A stretch of DNA of 57,610 nt from Rhizonema sp. PD37 (GTDB taxonomy: Bacteria; Cyanobacteriota; Cyanobacteriia; Cyanobacteriales; Nostocaceae), in contig JAQYWO010000016.1 in the NCBI GenBank assembly GCA_029379215.1, positions 1 to 57,610 on the forward strand. Direction: 5' to 3'. Shown piece after piece: positions 44,356 to 53,105 of the stretch. Position 1 is the stretch's first letter. Each line of letters begins with the position of its first letter. Under the pieces are notes generated by a model. It searched no databases. It saw only the letters and a program-made list of their open reading frames with translations, and was not told the origin of the DNA. The position numbers were made by a program, and so were the translations under genes.

Positions 44356-44561
44356 TTGGTGCTAAACATCTGTAACAGGTTTAACTGGTGCAACGGGTGG
44401 CTTAGGTTTTTCTATCATGTTGCGTTTTAGAGGAGTTTTGTACAAGTAGGATGAACAAGCGTCGTCTGGAAATGCGAAAAACTGTATCAGAACCAGCAAC
44501 CCAAAATGAAATTGAGGATTAGCATAACCAAGTAAACTCCCTACAGCAGGCGGGAATCCTC

Positions 44562-45263
44562 ATGAACTTGTTGACTTACATGAAGCATCTCGCCGGTTCT
44601 GGTGCTATTGCTTATTACTATGCCACTCAGATCCGCGATCCTAAAACCCGCCCTGACTTCTTGGCGGGTTTTCAATTAATCGAGTCTAGCACCGTTCCTT
44701 TTCTGACTGTTCTTAGCGCTCGTGCCGCAGCAGAGGGCGATGCTTGGCTTGCTGAAAAACTGGCAAAACACGCATCTGAAGAAACAATACATGCTAAGAT
44801 TTTTGCCCATGCCGTAAAGCAGCTAAAAAAACCAGTATTTAACTATCCAATTATACCAAAAAAAACTAAAGAAAGTCAATCAAGACAAGGGCGTACTCCC
44901 TTCTCCGTCTACTTCGAGGATTACTCTTCTGAACAGATACAACCCGAAGTTGTTGACTGGGATGTATTTATGGCTAGCACATACATTTTGGAACTAGATG
45001 CGAGCAAATACTTTATGCGAATGGCAAATGTTTTACCTGATAACGATCCGACAACTCGTAGCCTCAAATTGGGAATTTTAAGCATTGCCAAGGATGAAAC
45101 TCGTCATGCTGCTTATCTTTATGAAGCAATGATGCGGCGAATGCCTGCGACTAAAGTTGAGAAACTGGTGGATAAGTGGCGCACTCATAAAGTCAATGCC
45201 TTGTTAGCGTCTGTTGGTGACATCATGCAAAGCTACGGTGAAAAGCTTTTTATTGAAGAGTGA
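44562..45263 (+). CDS. Ferritin-like diiron-fold protein
   Basis: A 233-residue all-helical protein with ferritin/rubrerythrin-type metal ligands. There is an early Glu in ARAAAEGDAW, EExxH in KHASEETIHAKIF, a third Glu in STYILELDASKYF and DExxH in SIAKDETRHAAYLY. This supports a non-haem diiron site in a four-helix bundle. It might act as a peroxidase, oxygenase or hydroxylase in the cytoplasm; the substrate cannot be inferred. The spacing is close to MiaE/COQ7-like rather than true ferritin. The stop is followed by a weak hairpin. It is an intact gene between two blocks of mobile debris. Confidence 0.82.
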   Translation: MNLLTYMKHLAGSGAIAYYYATQIRDPKTRPDFLAGFQLIESSTVPFLTVLSARAAAEGDAWLAEKLAKHASEETIHAKIFAHAVKQLKKPVFNYPIIPKKTKESQSRQGRTPFSVYFEDYSSEQIQPEVVDWDVFMASTYILELDASKYFMRMANVLPDNDPTTRSLKLGILSIAKDETRHAAYLYEAMMRRMPATKVEKLVDKWRTHKVNALLASVGDIMQSYGEKLFIEE

Positions 45264-45714
45264 AGGCGCTTAAAAGTAGCGTCAAGTAGAAAAATCCGGT
45301 GAGCTTAAAAGTTACCGGGTTTCCAAGATGATGCTTATCTAAAATGTATTGCTATCTAAACGATAAGCGCTACATTATTGGATACATTCTATTTTTTTAT
45401 ATTTATATGACTTATGCAAAAGTTGCCAAAGAAGCTTAATTTATTTAACCGCAATAGACTTGGGCAGTGTGTTGGCTCTAGTAGCGCGAATGACGGCTTA
45501 GCCCGCTCTCACATCGACTGGTGTGGGTTGTGGCTTCGATAACTGAACAGCAAGCTTATTAATTGCTCGGGAAGTTCGTATGTCTGCATGATTGCTCGCA
45601 GCTTAGCTTTTTGGACATTGCATATTTGCGTCTGAAGACCTCCTAGACATCCCAAATATGCGTTGTGTAACTGAAGTACTGATTTAAGGCGTTGCATAAT
45701 AGAGGGATGAATTG
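45264..45714. other. Gene-free stretch before the MITE
   Basis: No supportable gene. A 74-codon minus-strand ORF (45509-45733) runs into the MITE and is not recognised. It may be a relic, since it is free of stops over 220 nt, but there is no family evidence. Confidence 0.4.
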
Positions 45715-45816
45715 ATATCATGTCCTCTAACACGACCGTAATAAAATATCTGTAAATACTTTACATGTCAGGTTTCTGCATCATAGGTATTATGGGTAAG
45801 CTCCCGGACATGATAT
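45715..45816. mobile_element. IS630-related MITE, about 100 bp
   Basis: Terminal inverted repeats ATATCATGTCC (45715-45725) and GGACATGATAT (45806-45816), with TA at both tips. The right end reads ATTATGGGTAAGCTCCCGGA then CATGATAT, closely resembling the right end of the IS630 copy (ATTATGGGTCATTTGGCGGA then CATCATAT). It has no coding content, consistent with a MITE mobilised by an IS630-type transposase. Confidence 0.7.
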
Positions 45817-46552
45817 GAGGTATTTTACTGTGCATTGTCCATACTACAAGTCTACGGAGATTAGGAAAAATGGTAAACGGAGAGGTAAACGCTCATCACA
45901 TCTGTGTAAGCTGTAGTCGTCAATTTATAAATGTTTATAGCCGACAAAAAGGATATTCAAATGAGATAAAACTTGAATGCTTACAAGCTTAAGTTAATGG
46001 CGCAGGATTCCGAGCGATCAAGCGCACCAAAGGAGTTCAGACGCTCGCGGACTCGCTAACGCTTCGCTATCATACAAATATAATTAATTGGGTAAAACAA
46101 GTTGGTGAAAAATTGCCAAACGCACCGCCAATTGAGGAGATACCAGAAGTAGGAGAACTGGACGAATTAGAAACTTTTGTAGGGTCAAAAAAAACAAAAT
46201 TTGGTTGTGGACGGCAGTAAATCACTTCCGTCAAGGAATTTTAGGTTGGGTACTCGGAGACCACAGTGCAGAAACATTCCAACCTTTGTGGGAGATTGTT
46301 TGCTGCTGGCAATGCTATTTTTACGTCACAGATGGATGGAAAGTTTATCCCAGTTTTATTGAACCAGGAGACTATATTGTTAGCAAAACATATATGACCA
46401 GAGTAGAAGGAGAGAATACACGTTTACGTCATTATCTCGCACGCCTACATCGAAAAACATTATGTTATTCCGAGTCAATAGATATGCTTAAATACTCAGT
46501 TCGATTATTACTACACTATTTAAAGTATAGAGAAATACCTGTATTTAGCTAG
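45815..46552 (+). pseudogene. IS1-family transposase remnant
   Basis: Begins MRYFTVHCPYYKSTEIRKNG (zinc-finger region). After a frame change it continues ICVSCSRQFINVYSRQKGYS, an in-frame TAA (LECLQA*VNGAGFRAIKRTK), the 30-nt repeat, then INWVKQVGEKLPNAPPIEEI and DELETFVGSKK. A run of eight A then C (46188-46196) requires a -1 shift to enter IWLWTAVNHFRQGILGWVLG, DHSAETFQPLWEIV and the conserved GENTRLRHYLARLHRKTLCY. IS1 elements use -1 frameshifting at A-rich sites, so that shift may be original; the other lesions make it a pseudogene. Confidence 0.82.
46040..46069 (+). repeat. 30-nt very small dispersed repeat inside the IS1 transposase
   Basis: Inserted between GGAGTTCA and TCATACAAAT. 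Removing exactly 30 nt gives codons for VHHTNIINWV, the normal IS1 reading. It is read in frame as QTLADSLTLR here. Two mismatches to the IS630 insert at 42042-42071. Confidence 0.85.
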
Positions 46553-46678
46553 TTCATCCCGCATTTATGCAACGTCTGATTTAAATTAGGAATATATTCC
46601 TAATCTGTATTAGCAAAAATAGGAATAAAGACTCTAGCGGCGAAGAGTGATCGCATAGTAAGAAAGTAGCAATGTTTA

Positions 46679-47125
46679 GTGACAACGTTTGATGACGACG
46701 AATATGTCTCCCAAGCATTGAGAGTGGGTGCAACAGATTATTTATTGAAAGATACTCCTCTAGAAGCATTGACAAATGCTATTTCATCGATATATCAAGG
46801 TCATACTCAGCTAGGACCTGGTTTATTGGAAAAAATCTTGACTCCTTTACCAGAATCGACAACACTCATTCCTCCACCAGAGTTTGCCGAACTGACTCCT
46901 AGAGAAAAAGAAGTTTTGCGTTTAATTGCTATTGGTGCGAGCAATCGAGCAATCGAGAAATCGCTGATTCTCTCTACATTACTGCAAATACGGTAAAAAA
47001 TCACGTCACAAATATTCTCAGTCGGTTACATTTACGCGATACGGCGCTACCGCCGTGGCCAAGGGCATCGCACCCAAGCCGCCATCTTTGCCAATTCTTT
47101 TTTGTCCCTATTTGATAAAATCTGA
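46679..47125 (+). pseudogene. NarL/LuxR-type response regulator, truncated and frameshifted
   Basis: Starts inside the receiver domain (LVTTFDDDEYVSQALRVGAT, DYLLKDTPLEALTNAI), so the phosphoacceptor half is missing. The LuxR HTH begins FAELTPREKEVLRLIAIGAS. It is broken by an 8-bp tandem duplication (CGAGCAAT twice, near 46937), after which another frame continues NREIADSLYITANTVKNHVT, NILSRLHLRD. A further 28-nt insert (about 47041-47068) separates RD from RTQAAIFANSFLSLFDKI. Three independent lesions mean no function. Confidence 0.82.
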
Positions 47126-47202
47126 TGTCAGGAGTTCAATGAGCGTGACTTCAATATTAGACATGTTTAGTTCCGGACGTAAGGGCGAACGGTGAGACAG
47201 AG

Positions 47203-47385
47203 AAAGCAGGAGGGTTTCCCTCCGTAGGGGACTGCGTTAGCGTTAGCGAAGCGGTAGCGACGTTAGCGCAGCGATCTTCGAGGCACGAGCGTCACCCGTT
47301 AGCGCAGCGTTAGCGAGTCTTCTCCCAAGGGGAGACGCCAAAGGCGAACGAGCGTCAGGGCTTTCCTCGCCCCTACCAAAAATTT
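47203..47385. repeat. Cluster of small dispersed repeats
   Basis: Composite of GCGTTAGCGAAGCGGTAGCG, CGATCTTCGAGGCACGAGCG, GTTAGCGCAGCGTTAGCGAG, TCTTCTCCCAAGGGGAGACG and AAGGCGAACGAGCGTCAGG. It is related to 44064-44150 and to the 30-nt transposase inserts. The remaining 47386-47624 shows no gene. Confidence 0.75.
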
Positions 47386-47624
47386 CAACAAACGCATAAT
47401 TAATTTTCACGAACTTAGTCTAATATTGAAGTCAGAAATAAGCCTCAAAAACATACAGGACAAGGGAAATACACCAAAGGCTCAAAAACGTTTGAAACTC
47501 CGATATATTTTGAAACTAGGAAAAACGATATTAAACTTCCTCTATCTATAGATTTGAGGCTCTTTTGTTAGTGTTTTTTGTCTAAGTCCCATCAGGCATG
47601 GGGGAGATGTCAATCAATACAATT

Positions 47625-49193
47625 TCACGAGTGCCCGACAAACTCTTTGAGGTAGGCTTTAAGATCGTTTAAGGAAACTTCCGTCGAGATAAATCCGATA
47701 TAATTGTCGGGTCTCAGCAGCACCTGAAAAGGTCGGTTTGTGCCGAAAATGTCTATGACGCGCGGGTAAAGGGGAATGACGTTGAAGTCGATCAAATCGC
47801 CGTATTTGTTTTCCAGTTCTGGCTTCAAATCTCCATAGCCGTGTTCCCCGTCTGAGAAAACAAGTAGGTGGAATTTGGGAGTGCGGAGTTTGTCGTAAAC
47901 GTTCGCGCCGTCCACTTGAAAATACGGCATTCGATCTCCGGCTTTAACCTTGAAATCGCCATCGCCCTGATGCTTGCTCAAAGAGTTGCTGCGGTAGTTG
48001 ATTCCGATTTCAGAAATCAATTGAAAGATAAACTCTTTTGCTGCACCAAAGCGCGTTACAAAACTAGCCACGCTTGGCAAAATGTTGTCACGGACAAACT
48101 GGAAATACCACTGATCGCTCGCTACGACATCAAAAAACTGGTCAGTTGACTGCAAGAGCTTTTTTGCATTCGCCAAGCGCTCTTCATTATAAGTTTCGAG
48201 CAGCGCATCCCCAGCATGACCTTTCAAAACCAGCCCAATCTTCCAAGCTAGATTATAAGCGTCCTGAATGCCCGTGTTCATGCCCTGACCGCCCGCAGGT
48301 GTGTGAATGTGCGCGGCATCGCCAGCCAGAAAGCATCTGCCGCAAGAAAACGTCTCAACGTGACGAGTATGCACTTTATAAGACGAAAACCAGCGCACTT
48401 TCGTGATATCTAGCGATCGCTGCAACAGTGACTTGACCTTATTTTCGATTTCCTCGAAACGAAGGTCTCGATCAATTTGATCGTTGTGTTCAGGCATATT
48501 GCCGACAAACCGCCAATGCTTCCCGCCTTGCATCGGAAATATTAACACAAACGAGTCATGTCCTAAGGGGACATAAATCGTGGCCGCGTCTGCCTGGAAT
48601 TCCATCTCCACATCTGCGACATAAAACATACGCGGGTAAGTCGAACCTTCAAAACCGAGACCGAGGAGATGCCGCGTTGAACTGCTCGCACCGTCACAGC
48701 CTACCAGATACCGGGCTTCAATTATCTGTGTTTCGTCGTTTGCGGCTTTGAGAACCGCCCTTACACCGTCTGCATCCTGCGTCAGGCTTTCCAGTTCAGT
48801 CTGCCACTGAACCGCTTTGCCGTTGTGTTGGAGATGCTCATAAAGCAGACTCTCGTTTTTACTTTGTTCAAAAATGAGTACAAAGGGAAACGGGCTGAGC
48901 TGCCCGCCGAAGTCGGAAAAATCGACATGGCCACTGACTTTGCCGTCGTGCATCAGGGTAGCTTTCTGCACGATCTCGCCGCCTTGGACCGCTTTTTGCG
49001 CCAGACCAATTTGGTCGTAAATCTCTAATGTGCGTGCGTGAACGGCCAGAGCCTTTGACAAATCTGTGACACCTTCTTTCTGATCAAAAATCACGAAGTC
49101 AATGCCATAACGAATCAACTGCACGGCCAGAGACAATCCCGTCGGACCCGCGCCTACGATAATTACTTCGGTTTTGGTTACTGTTTCCATCAT
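47625..49193 (-). CDS. FAD-dependent aromatic-type monooxygenase (PHBH family)
   Basis: A 522-residue class A flavoprotein monooxygenase. It has an N-terminal Rossmann motif (VIIVGAGPTGLSLAVQL), a DG motif near GCDGASSSTRHLLGLG, and the FAD ribityl motif FLAGDAAHIHTPAGGQGMNT followed by GIQDAYNLAWKIGLVLKG. The C-terminal about 110 residues form the thioredoxin-like domain (FHLLVFSDGEHGYGDL, PFQVLLRPDNYIGFISTE) of the RdmE/MhpA-like group. It would hydroxylate an aromatic or polyketide-like substrate using NAD(P)H and O2, or oxidise a xenobiotic. It is divergent from a TetR regulator with a palindromic operator between them, indicating substrate-induced expression. Confidence 0.92.
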   Translation of the reverse strand: MMETVTKTEVIIVGAGPTGLSLAVQLIRYGIDFVIFDQKEGVTDLSKALAVHARTLEIYDQIGLAQKAVQGGEIVQKATLMHDGKVSGHVDFSDFGGQLSPFPFVLIFEQSKNESLLYEHLQHNGKAVQWQTELESLTQDADGVRAVLKAANDETQIIEARYLVGCDGASSSTRHLLGLGFEGSTYPRMFYVADVEMEFQADAATIYVPLGHDSFVLIFPMQGGKHWRFVGNMPEHNDQIDRDLRFEEIENKVKSLLQRSLDITKVRWFSSYKVHTRHVETFSCGRCFLAGDAAHIHTPAGGQGMNTGIQDAYNLAWKIGLVLKGHAGDALLETYNEERLANAKKLLQSTDQFFDVVASDQWYFQFVRDNILPSVASFVTRFGAAKEFIFQLISEIGINYRSNSLSKHQGDGDFKVKAGDRMPYFQVDGANVYDKLRTPKFHLLVFSDGEHGYGDLKPELENKYGDLIDFNVIPLYPRVIDIFGTNRPFQVLLRPDNYIGFISTEVSLNDLKAYLKEFVGHS

Positions 49194-49330
49194 CAGGTTT
49201 CCAGATTCTATTGGAAAAACTTTTCAAGAACAAACAATTGACTTGAATAAGCAACTATTCCCAAAAGTTGAGACACGAACTCTACCTTTAGGGTTGTCAT
49301 TCGCCTGTACGCTTATTATCACTTCAATAA

Positions 49331-49373
49331 ACTAGTCGGTTTAGTTTGCTCTATATAAACTAAACCGACTAGT
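49331..49373. promoter_or_regulatory. Operator: perfect 17-bp inverted repeat for the TetR regulator
   Basis: Arms ACTAGTCGGTTTAGTTT (49331-49347) and its exact complement (49357-49373) around a 9-nt AT-rich centre. It lies between the divergent monooxygenase and TetR genes, overlapping where both promoters must be. A TetR dimer (or pair of dimers) binding here could repress both genes. Confidence 0.85.
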
Positions 49374-49426
49374 ATAGTGATGTCAAGTTAAAATTGATTG
49401 CTCAGCCCAAAGGAAGATACGACGGC

Positions 49427-50047
49427 ATGAGACAGGCAAAACCCGGACGTGCAGACAGACAACTTTCTTCAGAGAAAACTGAAGCGATTTTAGAGGGTGG
49501 AATGCAAGAGTTTTTGGCGCATGGTTATGCGGCAACGAGTATGGATCGTGTAGCGATGGCGGCAAAAGTCTCAAAAGCTACAGTATATAGTCACTTTCAG
49601 GACAAAGAAAGCTTGTTTACTACGCTTATTCAACGTCTAGTCGAGAGAAAATTTCAATCCATTTTTGATGCTGCTGATGCTCAAGTTTTACAAACTGGAC
49701 CCCAAGTTTTTCTAAGAGAGTTTGCAAATCGAGTGTTAGATATTGGGACGAATGCGCCACAGTTCCTGAACTTTATGCGGCTGATTCTGGGAGAATCAGG
49801 GCGATTCCCACAGTTAGCTCGCATTTTTGTTCGCAATATCGAGCAGAATGCTTTTAAAAGGCTCTGCCAATATTTCACGAGTTGTCCGCATTTAAAGCTG
49901 TCCGATCCAGAAGCAACGGCGAGAATTTTTGTTGGTGCGATCGTGCATTTTCTAATTGTGCAAGATATGCTGCATGGCAAGGATATTTTGCCAATGGAGC
50001 AAGATCGTCTTGTCAATAGCTTGATTGACCTGATTATAGAGAATTGA
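49427..50047 (+). CDS. TetR family transcriptional regulator
   Basis: 206 residues. The N-terminal HTH is canonical: AILEGGMQEFLAHGYAATSM, DRVAMAAKVSKATVYSHFQD, KESLFTTLIQRLV. The C-terminal ligand domain (about 70-200) resembles the TetR_C_AefR-like type (VFLREFANRVLDIGTNAPQF, FMRLILGESGRFPQLARIF). A TTG at 49394 would add eleven residues; ATG 49427 is preferred. It likely represses itself and the divergent FAD monooxygenase through the inverted repeat at 49331-49373, releasing on binding the substrate. Confidence 0.9.
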   Translation: MRQAKPGRADRQLSSEKTEAILEGGMQEFLAHGYAATSMDRVAMAAKVSKATVYSHFQDKESLFTTLIQRLVERKFQSIFDAADAQVLQTGPQVFLREFANRVLDIGTNAPQFLNFMRLILGESGRFPQLARIFVRNIEQNAFKRLCQYFTSCPHLKLSDPEATARIFVGAIVHFLIVQDMLHGKDILPMEQDRLVNSLIDLIIEN

Positions 50048-50082
50048 TCGCATTTCACAATTGGTCTGGATACAAAATCTCA

Positions 50083-50343
50083 TCAAGCCTGAAGATTTGC
50101 TTGTTCTTGCAACCACGGATCTACAGGTTGTCCATCTTTACGTCGAAACTCAATTTCAACGGCAATCACTGATTGCGAACCTGGAGGAGCAGGTTTTTGA
50201 TGGAAAATAATATCATAATCCTCTGGATTGTGATTGCGTTCTTTCAACCACTCCTGCACTTTGGTTGTGGTGAAAAAAGATTGCCCTTGCTCAAACATTC
50301 GGGTAATCTGCAGTTGTAACGAGTAGGGAGTTAAGCGACCCAT
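50083..50343 (-). CDS. Small conserved hypothetical protein
   Basis: 86 residues, function unknown. It shows MGRLTPYSLQLQITRMFEQG, FFTTTKVQEWLKERNHNPED and VIAVEIEFRRKDGQPVDPWL. The pattern of alternating charged and hydrophobic residues fits a small folded alpha/beta protein without membrane segments. It lies downstream of alaS on the same strand, 120 nt past the alaS stop with an intervening hairpin, so it may be expressed separately. Confidence 0.65.
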   Translation of the reverse strand: MGRLTPYSLQLQITRMFEQGQSFFTTTKVQEWLKERNHNPEDYDIIFHQKPAPPGSQSVIAVEIEFRRKDGQPVDPWLQEQANLQA

Positions 50344-50381
50344 ATTATATCACCTTTGTAAAGTATTTTGGATTGTTCATT

Positions 50382-50418
50382 GTTAATTGTTAATAGTTGA
50401 TTGCTATTAACAATTAAC
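50382..50418. terminator. AT-rich perfect hairpin after alaS
   Basis: 15-bp arms GTTAATTGTTAATAG / CTATTAACAATTAAC (50382-50396 and 50404-50418) with a 7-nt loop, 45 nt past the alaS stop. AT-rich hairpins of this kind are common dispersed repeats; a terminator role is possible. Confidence 0.5.
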
Positions 50419-50462
50419 GAACAACTAAATTGTTAAGTGATTATCCGAACATAATATAACAG

Positions 50463-53105
50463 CTATTTGCTAAAAGCCGATCGCAACTCATTTCTAGCTT
50501 TTTCCAAGGCTGCCGACAACTGACTGGGATCGCGTCCACCTGCGGAAGCGAGATTTGGTCTGCCGCCACCGCCACCACCGCAAATTTTGGCGATCGCCCC
50601 GATAAATTTCCCTGCTTGCAAGCCTTTTTTGTTTACTTCGGGACTGAAGGCTGCCACCAAGCTGACTTTTTCCGCTTCCGGAACCGAACCCAAAACCACA
50701 GCACCGTTGCCGAGTTTTTGCAGTAAACGTTCTGTGGCTGTTTTTAAGGACTCTGGGTCAACATTTTCTAGCTGGGCGACAAGAATTTTATAATCGCCAA
50801 TGGATTCGACTGTTTGCAGCAAGCTATCCGATTTAGCGATCGCCAACTGTACCTTAAAGGTTTCTAGTTCTTTCTGAGTGGTTCTGAGTTCATTTTGCAA
50901 AATTGTGATGCGATCTGGGAGTTCTTCCGGTTTGACTTTCAAGCGATCGCTTAATTCCTTCACAACTTTATCCCGCACATTCAGGTAGTCTAATACAGAA
51001 GGTCCGGACACTGCTTCAATTCGCCGCACTCCGGATGCTATCCCCACTTCCGAAACAATTTTGCAAACCCCAATCTCCGCAGTATTACTGACATGAGTTC
51101 CGCCACATAGCTCCATTGATACGCCCGTAAAATCAATGACACGCACTTCTTCACCGTATTTTTCACCAAACATGGCTGTGGCACCCTTGGCTTTTGCTTC
51201 TGCTAAGGGCATAGTTTCCACTTTGGCAGAATGTGCCTCGGCAATCCAGGTGTTTACAATTTCTTCAACTTGCTGTAATTCTGCTGGGGTGATCGGACGC
51301 GGACAGTTGAAATCAAACCGCAACCTGTCAAACGAAACGAGAGAACCTGCTTGCGATATCGACTCATCAACAATTTTCTTTAATGCTGCTTGCAGGAGGT
51401 GAGTTGCGGTGTGGTTTGCTTGGAGGCGACGGCGACAGGCTTGATCGATTTGCGCCATCACAGTGTCGCCAACTCGGAGCGTCCCGCGTTCGATGGTGCC
51501 GAGGTGGACGAAGAAGTCAGATTCTTTCTTGACATCGTGAATTGTGACGACGATACCATCACCAGATAAAAAACCGCGATCGCCAATTTGTCCACCGGAC
51601 TCAGCATAAAATGGCGTTTTGTCAAGGACAATTCGCACTTCTGTCCCGGCTTCTGCTTCGTCTTGTGAAACCCCTTCGACAAGGAGAACTTCGATTTTGG
51701 CAGTCGCTACAGGTTTGGTGTAGCCTATGAAATTCGTTGCCTGAATATTTTCCGCCAATTTGTCGAGGGAACTTTGTACAGTTAAATCGATAGTTTCGTG
51801 TGCTTCCTGCCCGCGTTTTCGCTGCTTTTCCATTTCCGTCTCGAACCCTATTTCGTCTACTGAAAGATTATTCTCACCCGCAATTTCTTGCGTAAGTTCT
51901 AGGGGGAATCCGTAAGTGTCGTAAAGGGTAAAAGCACTTTCACCGTCTATTTGAGTTTTTCCTTGCTGCTGCAACTCAAGGATAATTTCCTCAAGCAGTT
52001 TTTCACCTCGATCCAGAGTCTTGAGGAAATTGGATTCTTCGCGTTGCAGTTCGGCTTTGATTGCTAATTCTCGTTGGCGCACGTTGGGGTAAGCTGCTTC
52101 GGAAAGGGCGATCGCAGTTTCGGCAACTTGAGTCGTAAATTCATCAGAGATGCCAATCAATCTCCCATGGCGTACTACCCGTCGAATCAACCTCCGCAAT
52201 ACATAACCCCGTCCGACGTTTGAAGCGCGGATTTCATCAGCTACCATGTGAACAACAGAACGAATGTGATCCCCAATAACTTTTAAGGAGACTTTGGTTT
52301 TTTCCTCACTGCGGAGGTAGTCAATCCCAGCAATTTCTGCTGCTTTTTTGATGATCGGGAAAATCAAATCGGTTTCGTAGTTGTTGGGAACCTGTTGAAG
52401 GACTTGTGCCATCCTCTCCAAACCCATACCAGTATCAATATTCTTAGAAGCTAAAGGCGTGAGTGTCCCATCGACATCCCGATTGTATTGCATGAAGACG
52501 AGGTTATATAACTCGATAAACCGGGTGTCATCTTCTAAATCAATGTCTTCATCACCGCGTTCTGGGTAAAAATCGTAGTATATTTCCGAACATGGACCAC
52601 AAGGACCTGTAGCCCCGGATACCCAAAAATTATCTTCTCCCATCCGCTTGATGCGTGCTTCTGGGACATTAATTTTGTCACGCCAGATGGCAAAGGCTTC
52701 ATCGTCTTCCAAAAAGACGCTGACGACAAGACGTTCTTTGGGTAAATTAAAGACGGTAGTACATATTTCCCAACCCCAGGCGATCGCTTGTTCTTTAAAA
52801 TAATCACCAAAGCTGAAGTTACCCAGCATTTCAAAGAACGTATGATGCCGATGGGTACGTCCGACGTTTTCGATATCGTTAGTGCGGATGCATTTTTGGG
52901 AAGTTGTCGCCCGATTGAATTCAGGTGTACGCTGTCCGAGGAATATCGGTTTAAATGGTAGCATCCCCGCGATCGTCAGCAGTACAGTTGGATCTTCTGG
53001 TACGAGAGAGGCACTTGGGAGAATTTCGTGTCCCCGTTGGGCATAGAAGTCGAGGAATAAAGTGCGAATTTCGCTACCACTGAGGTACTGGGGATTTACA
53101 GACAT
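50463..53105 (-). CDS. alaS: Alanyl-tRNA synthetase
   Basis: An 880-residue class II synthetase charging tRNA-Ala, full length. The catalytic core has SASLVPEDPTVLLTIAGMLP, TSQKCIRTNDIENVGRTHRH and GLERMAQVLQQVPNNYETDL. The editing domain has the zinc ligands HTATHLLQAAL (HxxxH) and MELCGGTHVSNTAEIGV (CxxxH). The C-Ala domain ends with the glycine-rich CGGGGGGRPNLASAGGRD. Housekeeping gene, apparently monocistronic. The ATG start gives the usual N terminus (LSGSEIRTLFLDFYAQRGHE). Confidence 0.97.
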   Translation of the reverse strand: MSVNPQYLSGSEIRTLFLDFYAQRGHEILPSASLVPEDPTVLLTIAGMLPFKPIFLGQRTPEFNRATTSQKCIRTNDIENVGRTHRHHTFFEMLGNFSFGDYFKEQAIAWGWEICTTVFNLPKERLVVSVFLEDDEAFAIWRDKINVPEARIKRMGEDNFWVSGATGPCGPCSEIYYDFYPERGDEDIDLEDDTRFIELYNLVFMQYNRDVDGTLTPLASKNIDTGMGLERMAQVLQQVPNNYETDLIFPIIKKAAEIAGIDYLRSEEKTKVSLKVIGDHIRSVVHMVADEIRASNVGRGYVLRRLIRRVVRHGRLIGISDEFTTQVAETAIALSEAAYPNVRQRELAIKAELQREESNFLKTLDRGEKLLEEIILELQQQGKTQIDGESAFTLYDTYGFPLELTQEIAGENNLSVDEIGFETEMEKQRKRGQEAHETIDLTVQSSLDKLAENIQATNFIGYTKPVATAKIEVLLVEGVSQDEAEAGTEVRIVLDKTPFYAESGGQIGDRGFLSGDGIVVTIHDVKKESDFFVHLGTIERGTLRVGDTVMAQIDQACRRRLQANHTATHLLQAALKKIVDESISQAGSLVSFDRLRFDFNCPRPITPAELQQVEEIVNTWIAEAHSAKVETMPLAEAKAKGATAMFGEKYGEEVRVIDFTGVSMELCGGTHVSNTAEIGVCKIVSEVGIASGVRRIEAVSGPSVLDYLNVRDKVVKELSDRLKVKPEELPDRITILQNELRTTQKELETFKVQLAIAKSDSLLQTVESIGDYKILVAQLENVDPESLKTATERLLQKLGNGAVVLGSVPEAEKVSLVAAFSPEVNKKGLQAGKFIGAIAKICGGGGGGRPNLASAGGRDPSQLSAALEKARNELRSAFSK

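Noticed and set aside
45509..45733. 74-codon minus-strand ORF
   Set aside because: Unrecognised and begins inside the MITE; could be debris but is not supportable as a gene.
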